DNA from: Acholoe squamosa
Lineage: Eukaryota; Annelida; Polychaeta; Phyllodocida; Polynoidae
Assembly: GCA_949317995.1 (NCBI GenBank)
Contig: OX439044.1
Coordinates: forward strand, 27,662,733-27,726,732
Direction of reading: 5' to 3'
DNA: 64,000 bases
The notes under the pieces are model-generated. The model was not told where the DNA came from, ran no database searches, and worked only from the letters and a program-made list of their open reading frames with translations. The position numbers were made by a program, and so were the translations under genes. Shown here piece by piece: positions 15,399-30,522 of this stretch; the stretch's first letter is position 1; the number at the start of each line of letters is the position of its first letter.

Positions 15399-17228
15399 TA
15401 AAGCATACATGGGGGATTAGCATGAAGAAGGAAAAAACCCTTCAAATCAGTTCTTTTCTATATTAATTATTTAGAGAAGGATTGGTTTTGCCAAATTCTA
15501 TGGAAAATATGTTCATAGGTCTCTAAAATGTGTCCAAAATCAAGGAAAAATCATGTTTATATTGCTGTCGGAGTGGTCTGCAGGCCGCGCTGCAGGTTCA
15601 TTTCAGTCTAGGCCCACTGGCATGGTGCAGATTATTTTGATAGGCCCGATTTATTTTTTACCTTATTCTTAACAGGGTATGCATATCATATCTGTGTAGT
15701 ATTGGCCACTTGCAGCTAGTCTAGGTAGTACAGAGAGGGGTTATTTTTGCGCTTTGACATATCATCTGTATTAGTTAAGTTAGGCACTGACACCGCAAAT
15801 GGTATATCTACCGCTTCAAGGAAACTATCCAGGGTATAATATTTTGGGACATTTCTTTGAAATCATCTAGAAATGTAGTATTGTATAACCCAGTATCCAT
15901 GTTATGTACTCTCACAAATCTTCCCAGGCATGGCATGTGAATATTGTGTACTTTTTGCAGTGATTTTTATGTATTTTTCTACAATTTTTCATAATTTGTC
16001 AATTATATCCACAGTAAACTACAACAAGGACACTTACACCATATAGAGCAAGATCAAAAGAATATCCATGCCAAATTTGATGGTCCTAGAGGCACTGCTT
16101 GTCATGAAAATGACTCAAAGATGAAGAGGGCGGTGTCCTCGGACAGAGACATAGAAATCAGGCTGATTTTGGGTATAACTTGGCCTGAAAGGCACCCTAT
16201 ATCATGAGATAGAGTGGTCCAAGGAGCATAAAACCTAGGGGCCTGTGTAAAAACATCTATTGGATTATAAAAATCTCAATTATAGACAAGACATGCACAC
16301 AGCCCATTAATAGTAAAGCATACATGGGGGATTAGCATGAAGAAGGAAAAAACCCTTCAAATCAGTTCTTTTCTATATTAATTATTTAGAGAAGGATTGG
16401 TTTTGCCAAATTCTATGGAAAATATGTTCATAGGTCTCTAAAATGTGTCCAAAATCAAGGAAAAATCATGTTTATATTGCTGTCGGAGTGGTCTGCAGGC
16501 CGCGCTGCAGGTTCATTTCAGTCTAGGCCCACTGGCATGGTGCAGATTATTTTGATAGGCCCGATTTATTTTTTACCTTATTCTTAACAGGGTATGCATA
16601 TCATATCTGTGTAGTATTGGCCACTTGCAGCTAGTCTAGGTAGTACAGAGAGGGGTTATTTTTGCGCTTTGACATATCATCTGTATTAGTTAAGTTAGGC
16701 ACTGACACCGCAAATGGTATATCTACCGCTTCAAGGAAACTATCCAGGGTATAATATTTTGGGACATTTCTTTGAAATCATCTAGAAATGTAGTATTGTA
16801 TAACCCAGTATCCATGTTATGTACTCTCACAAATCTTCCCAGGCATGGCATGTGAATATTGTGTACTTTTTGCAGTGATTTTTATGTATTTTTCTACAAT
16901 TTTTCATAATTTGTCAATTATATCCACAGTAAACTACAACAAGGACACTTACACCATATAGAGCAAGATCAAAAGAATATCCATGCCAAATTTGATGGTC
17001 CTAGAGGCACTGCTTGTCATGAAAATGACTCAAAGATGAAGAGGGCGGTGTCCTCGGACAGAGACATAGAAATCAGGCTGATTTTGGGTATAACTTGGCC
17101 TGAAAGGCACCCTATATCATGAGATAGAGTGGTCCAAGGAGCATAAAACCTAGGGGCCTGTGTAAAAACATCTATTGGATTATAAAAATCTCAATTATAG
17201 ACAAGACATGCACACAGCCCATTAATAG
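15399..17228. repeat. Two adjacent 915-bp cores with an empty insertion site at 16314
   Basis: Core copies 15399-16313 and 16314-17228 abut. The junction reads AATAG-TA-AAGCA, with one TA where other units have TA-element-TA. The spacing between neighbouring units is 2291 bp (1376 plus 915) instead of 1376. Confidence 0.93.
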
Positions 17229-20200
17229 TAGGTCTCAGTGAAGGAAATCCCGCAGAAAACCGGAAGTCATATACGATTGTGGTCAGAAGTGAATACTGCA
17301 GGCACACTGAATGGTCAATAACCATGTTGAAAATAATGCCAATAAATATAAAACCACTACACATGTTGTTGAACATTTGCTGCTTTGGATAAAATACCAG
17401 GAGGGCATTTCTCAAAGTGCTTACCCATTTTTTCAAAGGTTAGATTGGAAATAGTGAATCTACATTTTATTCAGTGCAGATTTAGGCAGAATCAGGGTGT
17501 TTTTACGCGATAGTCCAGTGCTCAAAATTTTCGTGGTCAATTCATATTTTAAGTCAGCCTATATTATGAAGGAAAGATGTATCTATTAATTCTGGGGTGA
17601 TTTTTAGAAAATGAACATGTTCCAATGGGTGCTATCGCGTTTCGCGCTACATTAAATTATAGTGCGGAACCAATTCCTTCTGTGAGACCTAAAGCATACA
17701 TGGGGGATTAGCATGAAGAAGGAAAAAACCCTTCAAATCAGTTCTTTTCTATATTAATTATTTAGAGAAGGATTGGTTTTGCCAAATTCTATGGAAAATA
17801 TGTTCATAGGTCTCTAAAATGTGTCCAAAATCAAGGAAAAATCATGTTTATATTGCTGTCGGAGTGGTCTGCAGGCCGCGCTGCAGGTTCATTTCAGTCT
17901 AGGCCCACTGGCATGGTGCAGATTATTTTGATAGGCCCGATTTATTTTTTACCTTATTCTTAACAGGGTATGCATATCATATCTGTGTAGTATTGGCCAC
18001 TTGCAGCTAGTCTAGGTAGTACAGAGAGGGGTTATTTTTGCGCTTTGACATATCATCTGTATTAGTTAAGTTAGGCACTGACACCGCAAATGGTATATCT
18101 ACCGCTTCAAGGAAACTATCCAGGGTATAATATTTTGGGACATTTCTTTGAAATCATCTAGAAATGTAGTATTGTATAACCCAGTATCCATGTTATGTAC
18201 TCTCACAAATCTTCCCAGGCATGGCATGTGAATATTGTGTACTTTTTGCAGTGATTTTTATGTATTTTTCTACAATTTTTCATAATTTGTCAATTATATC
18301 CACAGTAAACTACAACAAGGACACTTACACCATATAGAGCAAGATCAAAAGAATATCCATGCCAAATTTGATGGTCCTAGAGGCACTGCTTGTCATGAAA
18401 ATGACTCAAAGATGAAGAGGGCGGTGTCCTCGGACAGAGACATAGAAATCAGGCTGATTTTGGGTATAACTTGGCCTGAAAGGCACCCTATATCATGAGA
18501 TAGAGTGGTCCAAGGAGCATAAAACCTAGGGGCCTGTGTAAAAACATCTATTGGATTATAAAAATCTCAATTATAGACAAGACATGCACACAGCCCATTA
18601 ATAGTAGGTCTCAGTGAAGGAAATCCCGCAGAAAACCGGAAGTCATATACGATTGTGGTCAGAAGTGAATACTGCAGGCACACTGAATGGTCAATAACCA
18701 TGTTGAAAATAATGCCAATAAATATAAAACCACTACACATGTTGTTGAACATTTGCTGCTTTGGATAAAATACCAGGAGGGCATTTCTCAAAGTGCTTAC
18801 CCATTTTTTCAAAGGTTAGATTGGAAATAGTGAATCTACATTTTATTCAGTGCAGATTTAGGCAGAATCAGGGTGTTTTTACGCGATAGTCCAGTGCTCA
18901 AAATTTTCGTGGTCAATTCATATTTTAAGTCAGCCTATATTATGAAGGAAAGATGTATCTATTAATTCTGGGGTGATTTTTAGAAAATGAACATGTTCCA
19001 ATGGGTGCTATCGCGTTTCGCGCTACATTAAATTATAGTGCGGAACCAATTCCTTCTGTGAGACCTAAAGCATACATGGGGGATTAGCATGAAGAAGGAA
19101 AAAACCCTTCAAATCAGTTCTTTTCTATATTAATTATTTAGAGAAGGATTGGTTTTGCCAAATTCTATGGAAAATATGTTCATAGGTCTCTAAAATGTGT
19201 CCAAAATCAAGGAAAAATCATGTTTATATTGCTGTCGGAGTGGTCTGCAGGCCGCGCTGCAGGTTCATTTCAGTCTAGGCCCACTGGCATGGTGCAGATT
19301 ATTTTGATAGGCCCGATTTATTTTTTACCTTATTCTTAACAGGGTATGCATATCATATCTGTGTAGTATTGGCCACTTGCAGCTAGTCTAGGTAGTACAG
19401 AGAGGGGTTATTTTTGCGCTTTGACATATCATCTGTATTAGTTAAGTTAGGCACTGACACCGCAAATGGTATATCTACCGCTTCAAGGAAACTATCCAGG
19501 GTATAATATTTTGGGACATTTCTTTGAAATCATCTAGAAATGTAGTATTGTATAACCCAGTATCCATGTTATGTACTCTCACAAATCTTCCCAGGCATGG
19601 CATGTGAATATTGTGTACTTTTTGCAGTGATTTTTATGTATTTTTCTACAATTTTTCATAATTTGTCAATTATATCCACAGTAAACTACAACAAGGACAC
19701 TTACACCATATAGAGCAAGATCAAAAGAATATCCATGCCAAATTTGATGGTCCTAGAGGCACTGCTTGTCATGAAAATGACTCAAAGATGAAGAGGGCGG
19801 TGTCCTCGGACAGAGACATAGAAATCAGGCTGATTTTGGGTATAACTTGGCCTGAAAGGCACCCTATATCATGAGATAGAGTGGTCCAAGGAGCATAAAA
19901 CCTAGGGGCCTGTGTAAAAACATCTATTGGATTATAAAAATCTCAATTATAGACAAGACATGCACACAGCCCATTAATAGTAGGTCTCAGTGAAGGAAAT
20001 CCCGCAGAAAACCGGAAGTCATATACGATTGTGGTCAGAAGTGAATACTGCAGGCACACTGAATGGTCAATAACCATGTTGAAAATAATGCCAATAAATA
20101 TAAAACCACTACACATGTTGTTGAACATTTGCTGCTTTGGATAAAATACCAGGAGGGCATTTCTCAAAGTGCTTACCCATTTTTTCAAAGGTTAGATTGG

Positions 20201-23200
20201 AAATAGTGAATCTACATTTTATTCAGTGCAGATTTAGGCAGAATCAGGGTGTTTTTACGCGATAGTCCAGTGCTCAAAATTTTCGTGGTCAATTCATATT
20301 TTAAGTCAGCCTATATTATGAAGGAAAGATGTATCTATTAATTCTGGGGTGATTTTTAGAAAATGAACATGTTCCAATGGGTGCTATCGCGTTTCGCGCT
20401 ACATTAAATTATAGTGCGGAACCAATTCCTTCTGTGAGACCTAAAGCATACATGGGGGATTAGCATGAAGAAGGAAAAAACCCTTCAAATCAGTTCTTTT
20501 CTATATTAATTATTTAGAGAAGGATTGGTTTTGCCAAATTCTATGGAAAATATGTTCATAGGTCTCTAAAATGTGTCCAAAATCAAGGAAAAATCATGTT
20601 TATATTGCTGTCGGAGTGGTCTGCAGGCCGCGCTGCAGGTTCATTTCAGTCTAGGCCCACTGGCATGGTGCAGATTATTTTGATAGGCCCGATTTATTTT
20701 TTACCTTATTCTTAACAGGGTATGCATATCATATCTGTGTAGTATTGGCCACTTGCAGCTAGTCTAGGTAGTACAGAGAGGGGTTATTTTTGCGCTTTGA
20801 CATATCATCTGTATTAGTTAAGTTAGGCACTGACACCGCAAATGGTATATCTACCGCTTCAAGGAAACTATCCAGGGTATAATATTTTGGGACATTTCTT
20901 TGAAATCATCTAGAAATGTAGTATTGTATAACCCAGTATCCATGTTATGTACTCTCACAAATCTTCCCAGGCATGGCATGTGAATATTGTGTACTTTTTG
21001 CAGTGATTTTTATGTATTTTTCTACAATTTTTCATAATTTGTCAATTATATCCACAGTAAACTACAACAAGGACACTTACACCATATAGAGCAAGATCAA
21101 AAGAATATCCATGCCAAATTTGATGGTCCTAGAGGCACTGCTTGTCATGAAAATGACTCAAAGATGAAGAGGGCGGTGTCCTCGGACAGAGACATAGAAA
21201 TCAGGCTGATTTTGGGTATAACTTGGCCTGAAAGGCACCCTATATCATGAGATAGAGTGGTCCAAGGAGCATAAAACCTAGGGGCCTGTGTAAAAACATC
21301 TATTGGATTATAAAAATCTCAATTATAGACAAGACATGCACACAGCCCATTAATAGTAGGTCTCAGTGAAGGAAATCCCGCAGAAAACCGGAAGTCATAT
21401 ACGATTGTGGTCAGAAGTGAATACTGCAGGCACACTGAATGGTCAATAACCATGTTGAAAATAATGCCAATAAATATAAAACCACTACACATGTTGTTGA
21501 ACATTTGCTGCTTTGGATAAAATACCAGGAGGGCATTTCTCAAAGTGCTTACCCATTTTTTCAAAGGTTAGATTGGAAATAGTGAATCTACATTTTATTC
21601 AGTGCAGATTTAGGCAGAATCAGGGTGTTTTTACGCGATAGTCCAGTGCTCAAAATTTTCGTGGTCAATTCATATTTTAAGTCAGCCTATATTATGAAGG
21701 AAAGATGTATCTATTAATTCTGGGGTGATTTTTAGAAAATGAACATGTTCCAATGGGTGCTATCGCGTTTCGCGCTACATTAAATTATAGTGCGGAACCA
21801 ATTCCTTCTGTGAGACCTAAAGCATACATGGGGGATTAGCATGAAGAAGGAAAAAACCCTTCAAATCAGTTCTTTTCTATATTAATTATTTAGAGAAGGA
21901 TTGGTTTTGCCAAATTCTATGGAAAATATGTTCATAGGTCTCTAAAATGTGTCCAAAATCAAGGAAAAATCATGTTTATATTGCTGTCGGAGTGGTCTGC
22001 AGGCCGCGCTGCAGGTTCATTTCAGTCTAGGCCCACTGGCATGGTGCAGATTATTTTGATAGGCCCGATTTATTTTTTACCTTATTCTTAACAGGGTATG
22101 CATATCATATCTGTGTAGTATTGGCCACTTGCAGCTAGTCTAGGTAGTACAGAGAGGGGTTATTTTTGCGCTTTGACATATCATCTGTATTAGTTAAGTT
22201 AGGCACTGACACCGCAAATGGTATATCTACCGCTTCAAGGAAACTATCCAGGGTATAATATTTTGGGACATTTCTTTGAAATCATCTAGAAATGTAGTAT
22301 TGTATAACCCAGTATCCATGTTATGTACTCTCACAAATCTTCCCAGGCATGGCATGTGAATATTGTGTACTTTTTGCAGTGATTTTTATGTATTTTTCTA
22401 CAATTTTTCATAATTTGTCAATTATATCCACAGTAAACTACAACAAGGACACTTACACCATATAGAGCAAGATCAAAAGAATATCCATGCCAAATTTGAT
22501 GGTCCTAGAGGCACTGCTTGTCATGAAAATGACTCAAAGATGAAGAGGGCGGTGTCCTCGGACAGAGACATAGAAATCAGGCTGATTTTGGGTATAACTT
22601 GGCCTGAAAGGCACCCTATATCATGAGATAGAGTGGTCCAAGGAGCATAAAACCTAGGGGCCTGTGTAAAAACATCTATTGGATTATAAAAATCTCAATT
22701 ATAGACAAGACATGCACACAGCCCATTAATAGTAGGTCTCAGTGAAGGAAATCCCGCAGAAAACCGGAAGTCATATACGATTGTGGTCAGAAGTGAATAC
22801 TGCAGGCACACTGAATGGTCAATAACCATGTTGAAAATAATGCCAATAAATATAAAACCACTACACATGTTGTTGAACATTTGCTGCTTTGGATAAAATA
22901 CCAGGAGGGCATTTCTCAAAGTGCTTACCCATTTTTTCAAAGGTTAGATTGGAAATAGTGAATCTACATTTTATTCAGTGCAGATTTAGGCAGAATCAGG
23001 GTGTTTTTACGCGATAGTCCAGTGCTCAAAATTTTCGTGGTCAATTCATATTTTAAGTCAGCCTATATTATGAAGGAAAGATGTATCTATTAATTCTGGG
23101 GTGATTTTTAGAAAATGAACATGTTCCAATGGGTGCTATCGCGTTTCGCGCTACATTAAATTATAGTGCGGAACCAATTCCTTCTGTGAGACCTAAAGCA

Positions 23201-26200
23201 TACATGGGGGATTAGCATGAAGAAGGAAAAAACCCTTCAAATCAGTTCTTTTCTATATTAATTATTTAGAGAAGGATTGGTTTTGCCAAATTCTATGGAA
23301 AATATGTTCATAGGTCTCTAAAATGTGTCCAAAATCAAGGAAAAATCATGTTTATATTGCTGTCGGAGTGGTCTGCAGGCCGCGCTGCAGGTTCATTTCA
23401 GTCTAGGCCCACTGGCATGGTGCAGATTATTTTGATAGGCCCGATTTATTTTTTACCTTATTCTTAACAGGGTATGCATATCATATCTGTGTAGTATTGG
23501 CCACTTGCAGCTAGTCTAGGTAGTACAGAGAGGGGTTATTTTTGCGCTTTGACATATCATCTGTATTAGTTAAGTTAGGCACTGACACCGCAAATGGTAT
23601 ATCTACCGCTTCAAGGAAACTATCCAGGGTATAATATTTTGGGACATTTCTTTGAAATCATCTAGAAATGTAGTATTGTATAACCCAGTATCCATGTTAT
23701 GTACTCTCACAAATCTTCCCAGGCATGGCATGTGAATATTGTGTACTTTTTGCAGTGATTTTTATGTATTTTTCTACAATTTTTCATAATTTGTCAATTA
23801 TATCCACAGTAAACTACAACAAGGACACTTACACCATATAGAGCAAGATCAAAAGAATATCCATGCCAAATTTGATGGTCCTAGAGGCACTGCTTGTCAT
23901 GAAAATGACTCAAAGATGAAGAGGGCGGTGTCCTCGGACAGAGACATAGAAATCAGGCTGATTTTGGGTATAACTTGGCCTGAAAGGCACCCTATATCAT
24001 GAGATAGAGTGGTCCAAGGAGCATAAAACCTAGGGGCCTGTGTAAAAACATCTATTGGATTATAAAAATCTCAATTATAGACAAGACATGCACACAGCCC
24101 ATTAATAGTAGGTCTCAGTGAAGGAAATCCCGCAGAAAACCGGAAGTCATATACGATTGTGGTCAGAAGTGAATACTGCAGGCACACTGAATGGTCAATA
24201 ACCATGTTGAAAATAATGCCAATAAATATAAAACCACTACACATGTTGTTGAACATTTGCTGCTTTGGATAAAATACCAGGAGGGCATTTCTCAAAGTGC
24301 TTACCCATTTTTTCAAAGGTTAGATTGGAAATAGTGAATCTACATTTTATTCAGTGCAGATTTAGGCAGAATCAGGGTGTTTTTACGCGATAGTCCAGTG
24401 CTCAAAATTTTCGTGGTCAATTCATATTTTAAGTCAGCCTATATTATGAAGGAAAGATGTATCTATTAATTCTGGGGTGATTTTTAGAAAATGAACATGT
24501 TCCAATGGGTGCTATCGCGTTTCGCGCTACATTAAATTATAGTGCGGAACCAATTCCTTCTGTGAGACCTAAAGCATACATGGGGGATTAGCATGAAGAA
24601 GGAAAAAACCCTTCAAATCAGTTCTTTTCTATATTAATTATTTAGAGAAGGATTGGTTTTGCCAAATTCTATGGAAAATATGTTCATAGGTCTCTAAAAT
24701 GTGTCCAAAATCAAGGAAAAATCATGTTTATATTGCTGTCGGAGTGGTCTGCAGGCCGCGCTGCAGGTTCATTTCAGTCTAGGCCCACTGGCATGGTGCA
24801 GATTATTTTGATAGGCCCGATTTATTTTTTACCTTATTCTTAACAGGGTATGCATATCATATCTGTGTAGTATTGGCCACTTGCAGCTAGTCTAGGTAGT
24901 ACAGAGAGGGGTTATTTTTGCGCTTTGACATATCATCTGTATTAGTTAAGTTAGGCACTGACACCGCAAATGGTATATCTACCGCTTCAAGGAAACTATC
25001 CAGGGTATAATATTTTGGGACATTTCTTTGAAATCATCTAGAAATGTAGTATTGTATAACCCAGTATCCATGTTATGTACTCTCACAAATCTTCCCAGGC
25101 ATGGCATGTGAATATTGTGTACTTTTTGCAGTGATTTTTATGTATTTTTCTACAATTTTTCATAATTTGTCAATTATATCCACAGTAAACTACAACAAGG
25201 ACACTTACACCATATAGAGCAAGATCAAAAGAATATCCATGCCAAATTTGATGGTCCTAGAGGCACTGCTTGTCATGAAAATGACTCAAAGATGAAGAGG
25301 GCGGTGTCCTCGGACAGAGACATAGAAATCAGGCTGATTTTGGGTATAACTTGGCCTGAAAGGCACCCTATATCATGAGATAGAGTGGTCCAAGGAGCAT
25401 AAAACCTAGGGGCCTGTGTAAAAACATCTATTGGATTATAAAAATCTCAATTATAGACAAGACATGCACACAGCCCATTAATAGTAGGTCTCAGTGAAGG
25501 AAATCCCGCAGAAAACCGGAAGTCATATACGATTGTGGTCAGAAGTGAATACTGCAGGCACACTGAATGGTCAATAACCATGTTGAAAATAATGCCAATA
25601 AATATAAAACCACTACACATGTTGTTGAACATTTGCTGCTTTGGATAAAATACCAGGAGGGCATTTCTCAAAGTGCTTACCCATTTTTTCAAAGGTTAGA
25701 TTGGAAATAGTGAATCTACATTTTATTCAGTGCAGATTTAGGCAGAATCAGGGTGTTTTTACGCGATAGTCCAGTGCTCAAAATTTTCGTGGTCAATTCA
25801 TATTTTAAGTCAGCCTATATTATGAAGGAAAGATGTATCTATTAATTCTGGGGTGATTTTTAGAAAATGAACATGTTCCAATGGGTGCTATCGCGTTTCG
25901 CGCTACATTAAATTATAGTGCGGAACCAATTCCTTCTGTGAGACCTAAAGCATACATGGGGGATTAGCATGAAGAAGGAAAAAACCCTTCAAATCAGTTC
26001 TTTTCTATATTAATTATTTAGAGAAGGATTGGTTTTGCCAAATTCTATGGAAAATATGTTCATAGGTCTCTAAAATGTGTCCAAAATCAAGGAAAAATCA
26101 TGTTTATATTGCTGTCGGAGTGGTCTGCAGGCCGCGCTGCAGGTTCATTTCAGTCTAGGCCCACTGGCATGGTGCAGATTATTTTGATAGGCCCGATTTA

Positions 26201-28697
26201 TTTTTTACCTTATTCTTAACAGGGTATGCATATCATATCTGTGTAGTATTGGCCACTTGCAGCTAGTCTAGGTAGTACAGAGAGGGGTTATTTTTGCGCT
26301 TTGACATATCATCTGTATTAGTTAAGTTAGGCACTGACACCGCAAATGGTATATCTACCGCTTCAAGGAAACTATCCAGGGTATAATATTTTGGGACATT
26401 TCTTTGAAATCATCTAGAAATGTAGTATTGTATAACCCAGTATCCATGTTATGTACTCTCACAAATCTTCCCAGGCATGGCATGTGAATATTGTGTACTT
26501 TTTGCAGTGATTTTTATGTATTTTTCTACAATTTTTCATAATTTGTCAATTATATCCACAGTAAACTACAACAAGGACACTTACACCATATAGAGCAAGA
26601 TCAAAAGAATATCCATGCCAAATTTGATGGTCCTAGAGGCACTGCTTGTCATGAAAATGACTCAAAGATGAAGAGGGCGGTGTCCTCGGACAGAGACATA
26701 GAAATCAGGCTGATTTTGGGTATAACTTGGCCTGAAAGGCACCCTATATCATGAGATAGAGTGGTCCAAGGAGCATAAAACCTAGGGGCCTGTGTAAAAA
26801 CATCTATTGGATTATAAAAATCTCAATTATAGACAAGACATGCACACAGCCCATTAATAGTAGGTCTCAGTGAAGGAAATCCCGCAGAAAACCGGAAGTC
26901 ATATACGATTGTGGTCAGAAGTGAATACTGCAGGCACACTGAATGGTCAATAACCATGTTGAAAATAATGCCAATAAATATAAAACCACTACACATGTTG
27001 TTGAACATTTGCTGCTTTGGATAAAATACCAGGAGGGCATTTCTCAAAGTGCTTACCCATTTTTTCAAAGGTTAGATTGGAAATAGTGAATCTACATTTT
27101 ATTCAGTGCAGATTTAGGCAGAATCAGGGTGTTTTTACGCGATAGTCCAGTGCTCAAAATTTTCGTGGTCAATTCATATTTTAAGTCAGCCTATATTATG
27201 AAGGAAAGATGTATCTATTAATTCTGGGGTGATTTTTAGAAAATGAACATGTTCCAATGGGTGCTATCGCGTTTCGCGCTACATTAAATTATAGTGCGGA
27301 ACCAATTCCTTCTGTGAGACCTAAAGCATACATGGGGGATTAGCATGAAGAAGGAAAAAACCCTTCAAATCAGTTCTTTTCTATATTAATTATTTAGAGA
27401 AGGATTGGTTTTGCCAAATTCTATGGAAAATATGTTCATAGGTCTCTAAAATGTGTCCAAAATCAAGGAAAAATCATGTTTATATTGCTGTCGGAGTGGT
27501 CTGCAGGCCGCGCTGCAGGTTCATTTCAGTCTAGGCCCACTGGCATGGTGCAGATTATTTTGATAGGCCCGATTTATTTTTTACCTTATTCTTAACAGGG
27601 TATGCATATCATATCTGTGTAGTATTGGCCACTTGCAGCTAGTCTAGGTAGTACAGAGAGGGGTTATTTTTGCGCTTTGACATATCATCTGTATTAGTTA
27701 AGTTAGGCACTGACACCGCAAATGGTATATCTACCGCTTCAAGGAAACTATCCAGGGTATAATATTTTGGGACATTTCTTTGAAATCATCTAGAAATGTA
27801 GTATTGTATAACCCAGTATCCATGTTATGTACTCTCACAAATCTTCCCAGGCATGGCATGTGAATATTGTGTACTTTTTGCAGTGATTTTTATGTATTTT
27901 TCTACAATTTTTCATAATTTGTCAATTATATCCACAGTAAACTACAACAAGGACACTTACACCATATAGAGCAAGATCAAAAGAATATCCATGCCAAATT
28001 TGATGGTCCTAGAGGCACTGCTTGTCATGAAAATGACTCAAAGATGAAGAGGGCGGTGTCCTCGGACAGAGACATAGAAATCAGGCTGATTTTGGGTATA
28101 ACTTGGCCTGAAAGGCACCCTATATCATGAGATAGAGTGGTCCAAGGAGCATAAAACCTAGGGGCCTGTGTAAAAACATCTATTGGATTATAAAAATCTC
28201 AATTATAGACAAGACATGCACACAGCCCATTAATAGTAGGTCTCAGTGAAGGAAATCCCGCAGAAAACCGGAAGTCATATACGATTGTGGTCAGAAGTGA
28301 ATACTGCAGGCACACTGAATGGTCAATAACCATGTTGAAAATAATGCCAATAAATATAAAACCACTACACATGTTGTTGAACATTTGCTGCTTTGGATAA
28401 AATACCAGGAGGGCATTTCTCAAAGTGCTTACCCATTTTTTCAAAGGTTAGATTGGAAATAGTGAATCTACATTTTATTCAGTGCAGATTTAGGCAGAAT
28501 CAGGGTGTTTTTACGCGATAGTCCAGTGCTCAAAATTTTCGTGGTCAATTCATATTTTAAGTCAGCCTATATTATGAAGGAAAGATGTATCTATTAATTC
28601 TGGGGTGATTTTTAGAAAATGAACATGTTCCAATGGGTGCTATCGCGTTTCGCGCTACATTAAATTATAGTGCGGAACCAATTCCTTCTGTGAGACC

Positions 28698-30522
28698 TAA
28701 AGCATACATGGGGGATTAGCATGAAGAAGGAAAAAACCCTTCAAATCAGTTCTTTTCTATATTAATTATTTAGAGAAGGATTGGTTTTGCCAAATTCTAT
28801 GGAAAATATGTTCATAGGTCTCTAAAATGTGTCCAAAATCAAGGAAAAATCATGTTTATATTGCTGTCGGAGTGGTCTGCAGGCCGCGCTGCAGGTTCAT
28901 TTCAGTCTAGGCCCACTGGCATGGTGCAGATTATTTTGATAGGCCCGATTTATTTTTTACCTTATTCTTAACAGGGTATGCATATCATATCTGTGTAGTA
29001 TTGGCCACTTGCAGCTAGTCTAGGTAGTACAGAGAGGGGTTATTTTTGCGCTTTGACATATCATCTGTATTAGTTAAGTTAGGCACTGACACCGCAAATG
29101 GTATATCTACCGCTTCAAGGAAACTATCCAGGGTATAATATTTTGGGACATTTCTTTGAAATCATCTAGAAATGTAGTATTGTATAACCCAGTATCCATG
29201 TTATGTACTCTCACAAATCTTCCCAGGCATGGCATGTGAATATTGTGTACTTTTTGCAGTGATTTTTATGTATTTTTCTACAATTTTTCATAATTTGTCA
29301 ATTATATCCACAGTAAACTACAACAAGGACACTTACACCATATAGAGCAAGATCAAAAGAATATCCATGCCAAATTTGATGGTCCTAGAGGCACTGCTTG
29401 TCATGAAAATGACTCAAAGATGAAGAGGGCGGTGTCCTCGGACAGAGACATAGAAATCAGGCTGATTTTGGGTATAACTTGGCCTGAAAGGCACCCTATA
29501 TCATGAGATAGAGTGGTCCAAGGAGCATAAAACCTAGGGGCCTGTGTAAAAACATCTATTGGATTATAAAAATCTCAATTATAGACAAGACATGCACACA
29601 GCCCATTAATAGTAAAGCATACATGGGGGATTAGCATGAAGAAGGAAAAAACCCTTCAAATCAGTTCTTTTCTATATTAATTATTTAGAGAAGGATTGGT
29701 TTTGCCAAATTCTATGGAAAATATGTTCATAGGTCTCTAAAATGTGTCCAAAATCAAGGAAAAATCATGTTTATATTGCTGTCGGAGTGGTCTGCAGGCC
29801 GCGCTGCAGGTTCATTTCAGTCTAGGCCCACTGGCATGGTGCAGATTATTTTGATAGGCCCGATTTATTTTTTACCTTATTCTTAACAGGGTATGCATAT
29901 CATATCTGTGTAGTATTGGCCACTTGCAGCTAGTCTAGGTAGTACAGAGAGGGGTTATTTTTGCGCTTTGACATATCATCTGTATTAGTTAAGTTAGGCA
30001 CTGACACCGCAAATGGTATATCTACCGCTTCAAGGAAACTATCCAGGGTATAATATTTTGGGACATTTCTTTGAAATCATCTAGAAATGTAGTATTGTAT
30101 AACCCAGTATCCATGTTATGTACTCTCACAGGCATGGCATGGCATGTGAATATTGTGTACTTTTTGCAGTGATTTTTATGTATTTTTCTACAATTTTTCA
30201 TAATTTGTCAATTATATCCACAGTAAACTACAACAAGGACACTTACACCATATAGAGCAAGATCAAAAGAATATCCATGCCAAATTTGATGGTCCTAGAG
30301 GCACTGCTTGTCATGAAAATGACTCAAAGATGAAGAGGGCGGTGTCCTCGGACAGAGACATAGAAATCAGGCTGATTTTGGGTATAACTTGGCCTGAAAG
30401 GCACCCTATATCATGAGATAGAGTGGTCCAAGGAGCATAAAACCTAGGGGCCTGTGTAAAAACATCTATTGGATTATAAAAATCTCAATTATAGACAAGA
30501 CATGCACACAGCCCATTAATAG
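28698..30522. repeat. Second pair of adjacent cores with an empty insertion site at 29613
   Basis: The same element-free junction recurs exactly 13299 bp after the first (nine 1376-bp units plus one 915-bp core). The second core of this pair (29613-30522) is 910 bp because of a small replacement at about 30130, where CAAATCTTCC is lost and GGCAT is repeated. Confidence 0.93.
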
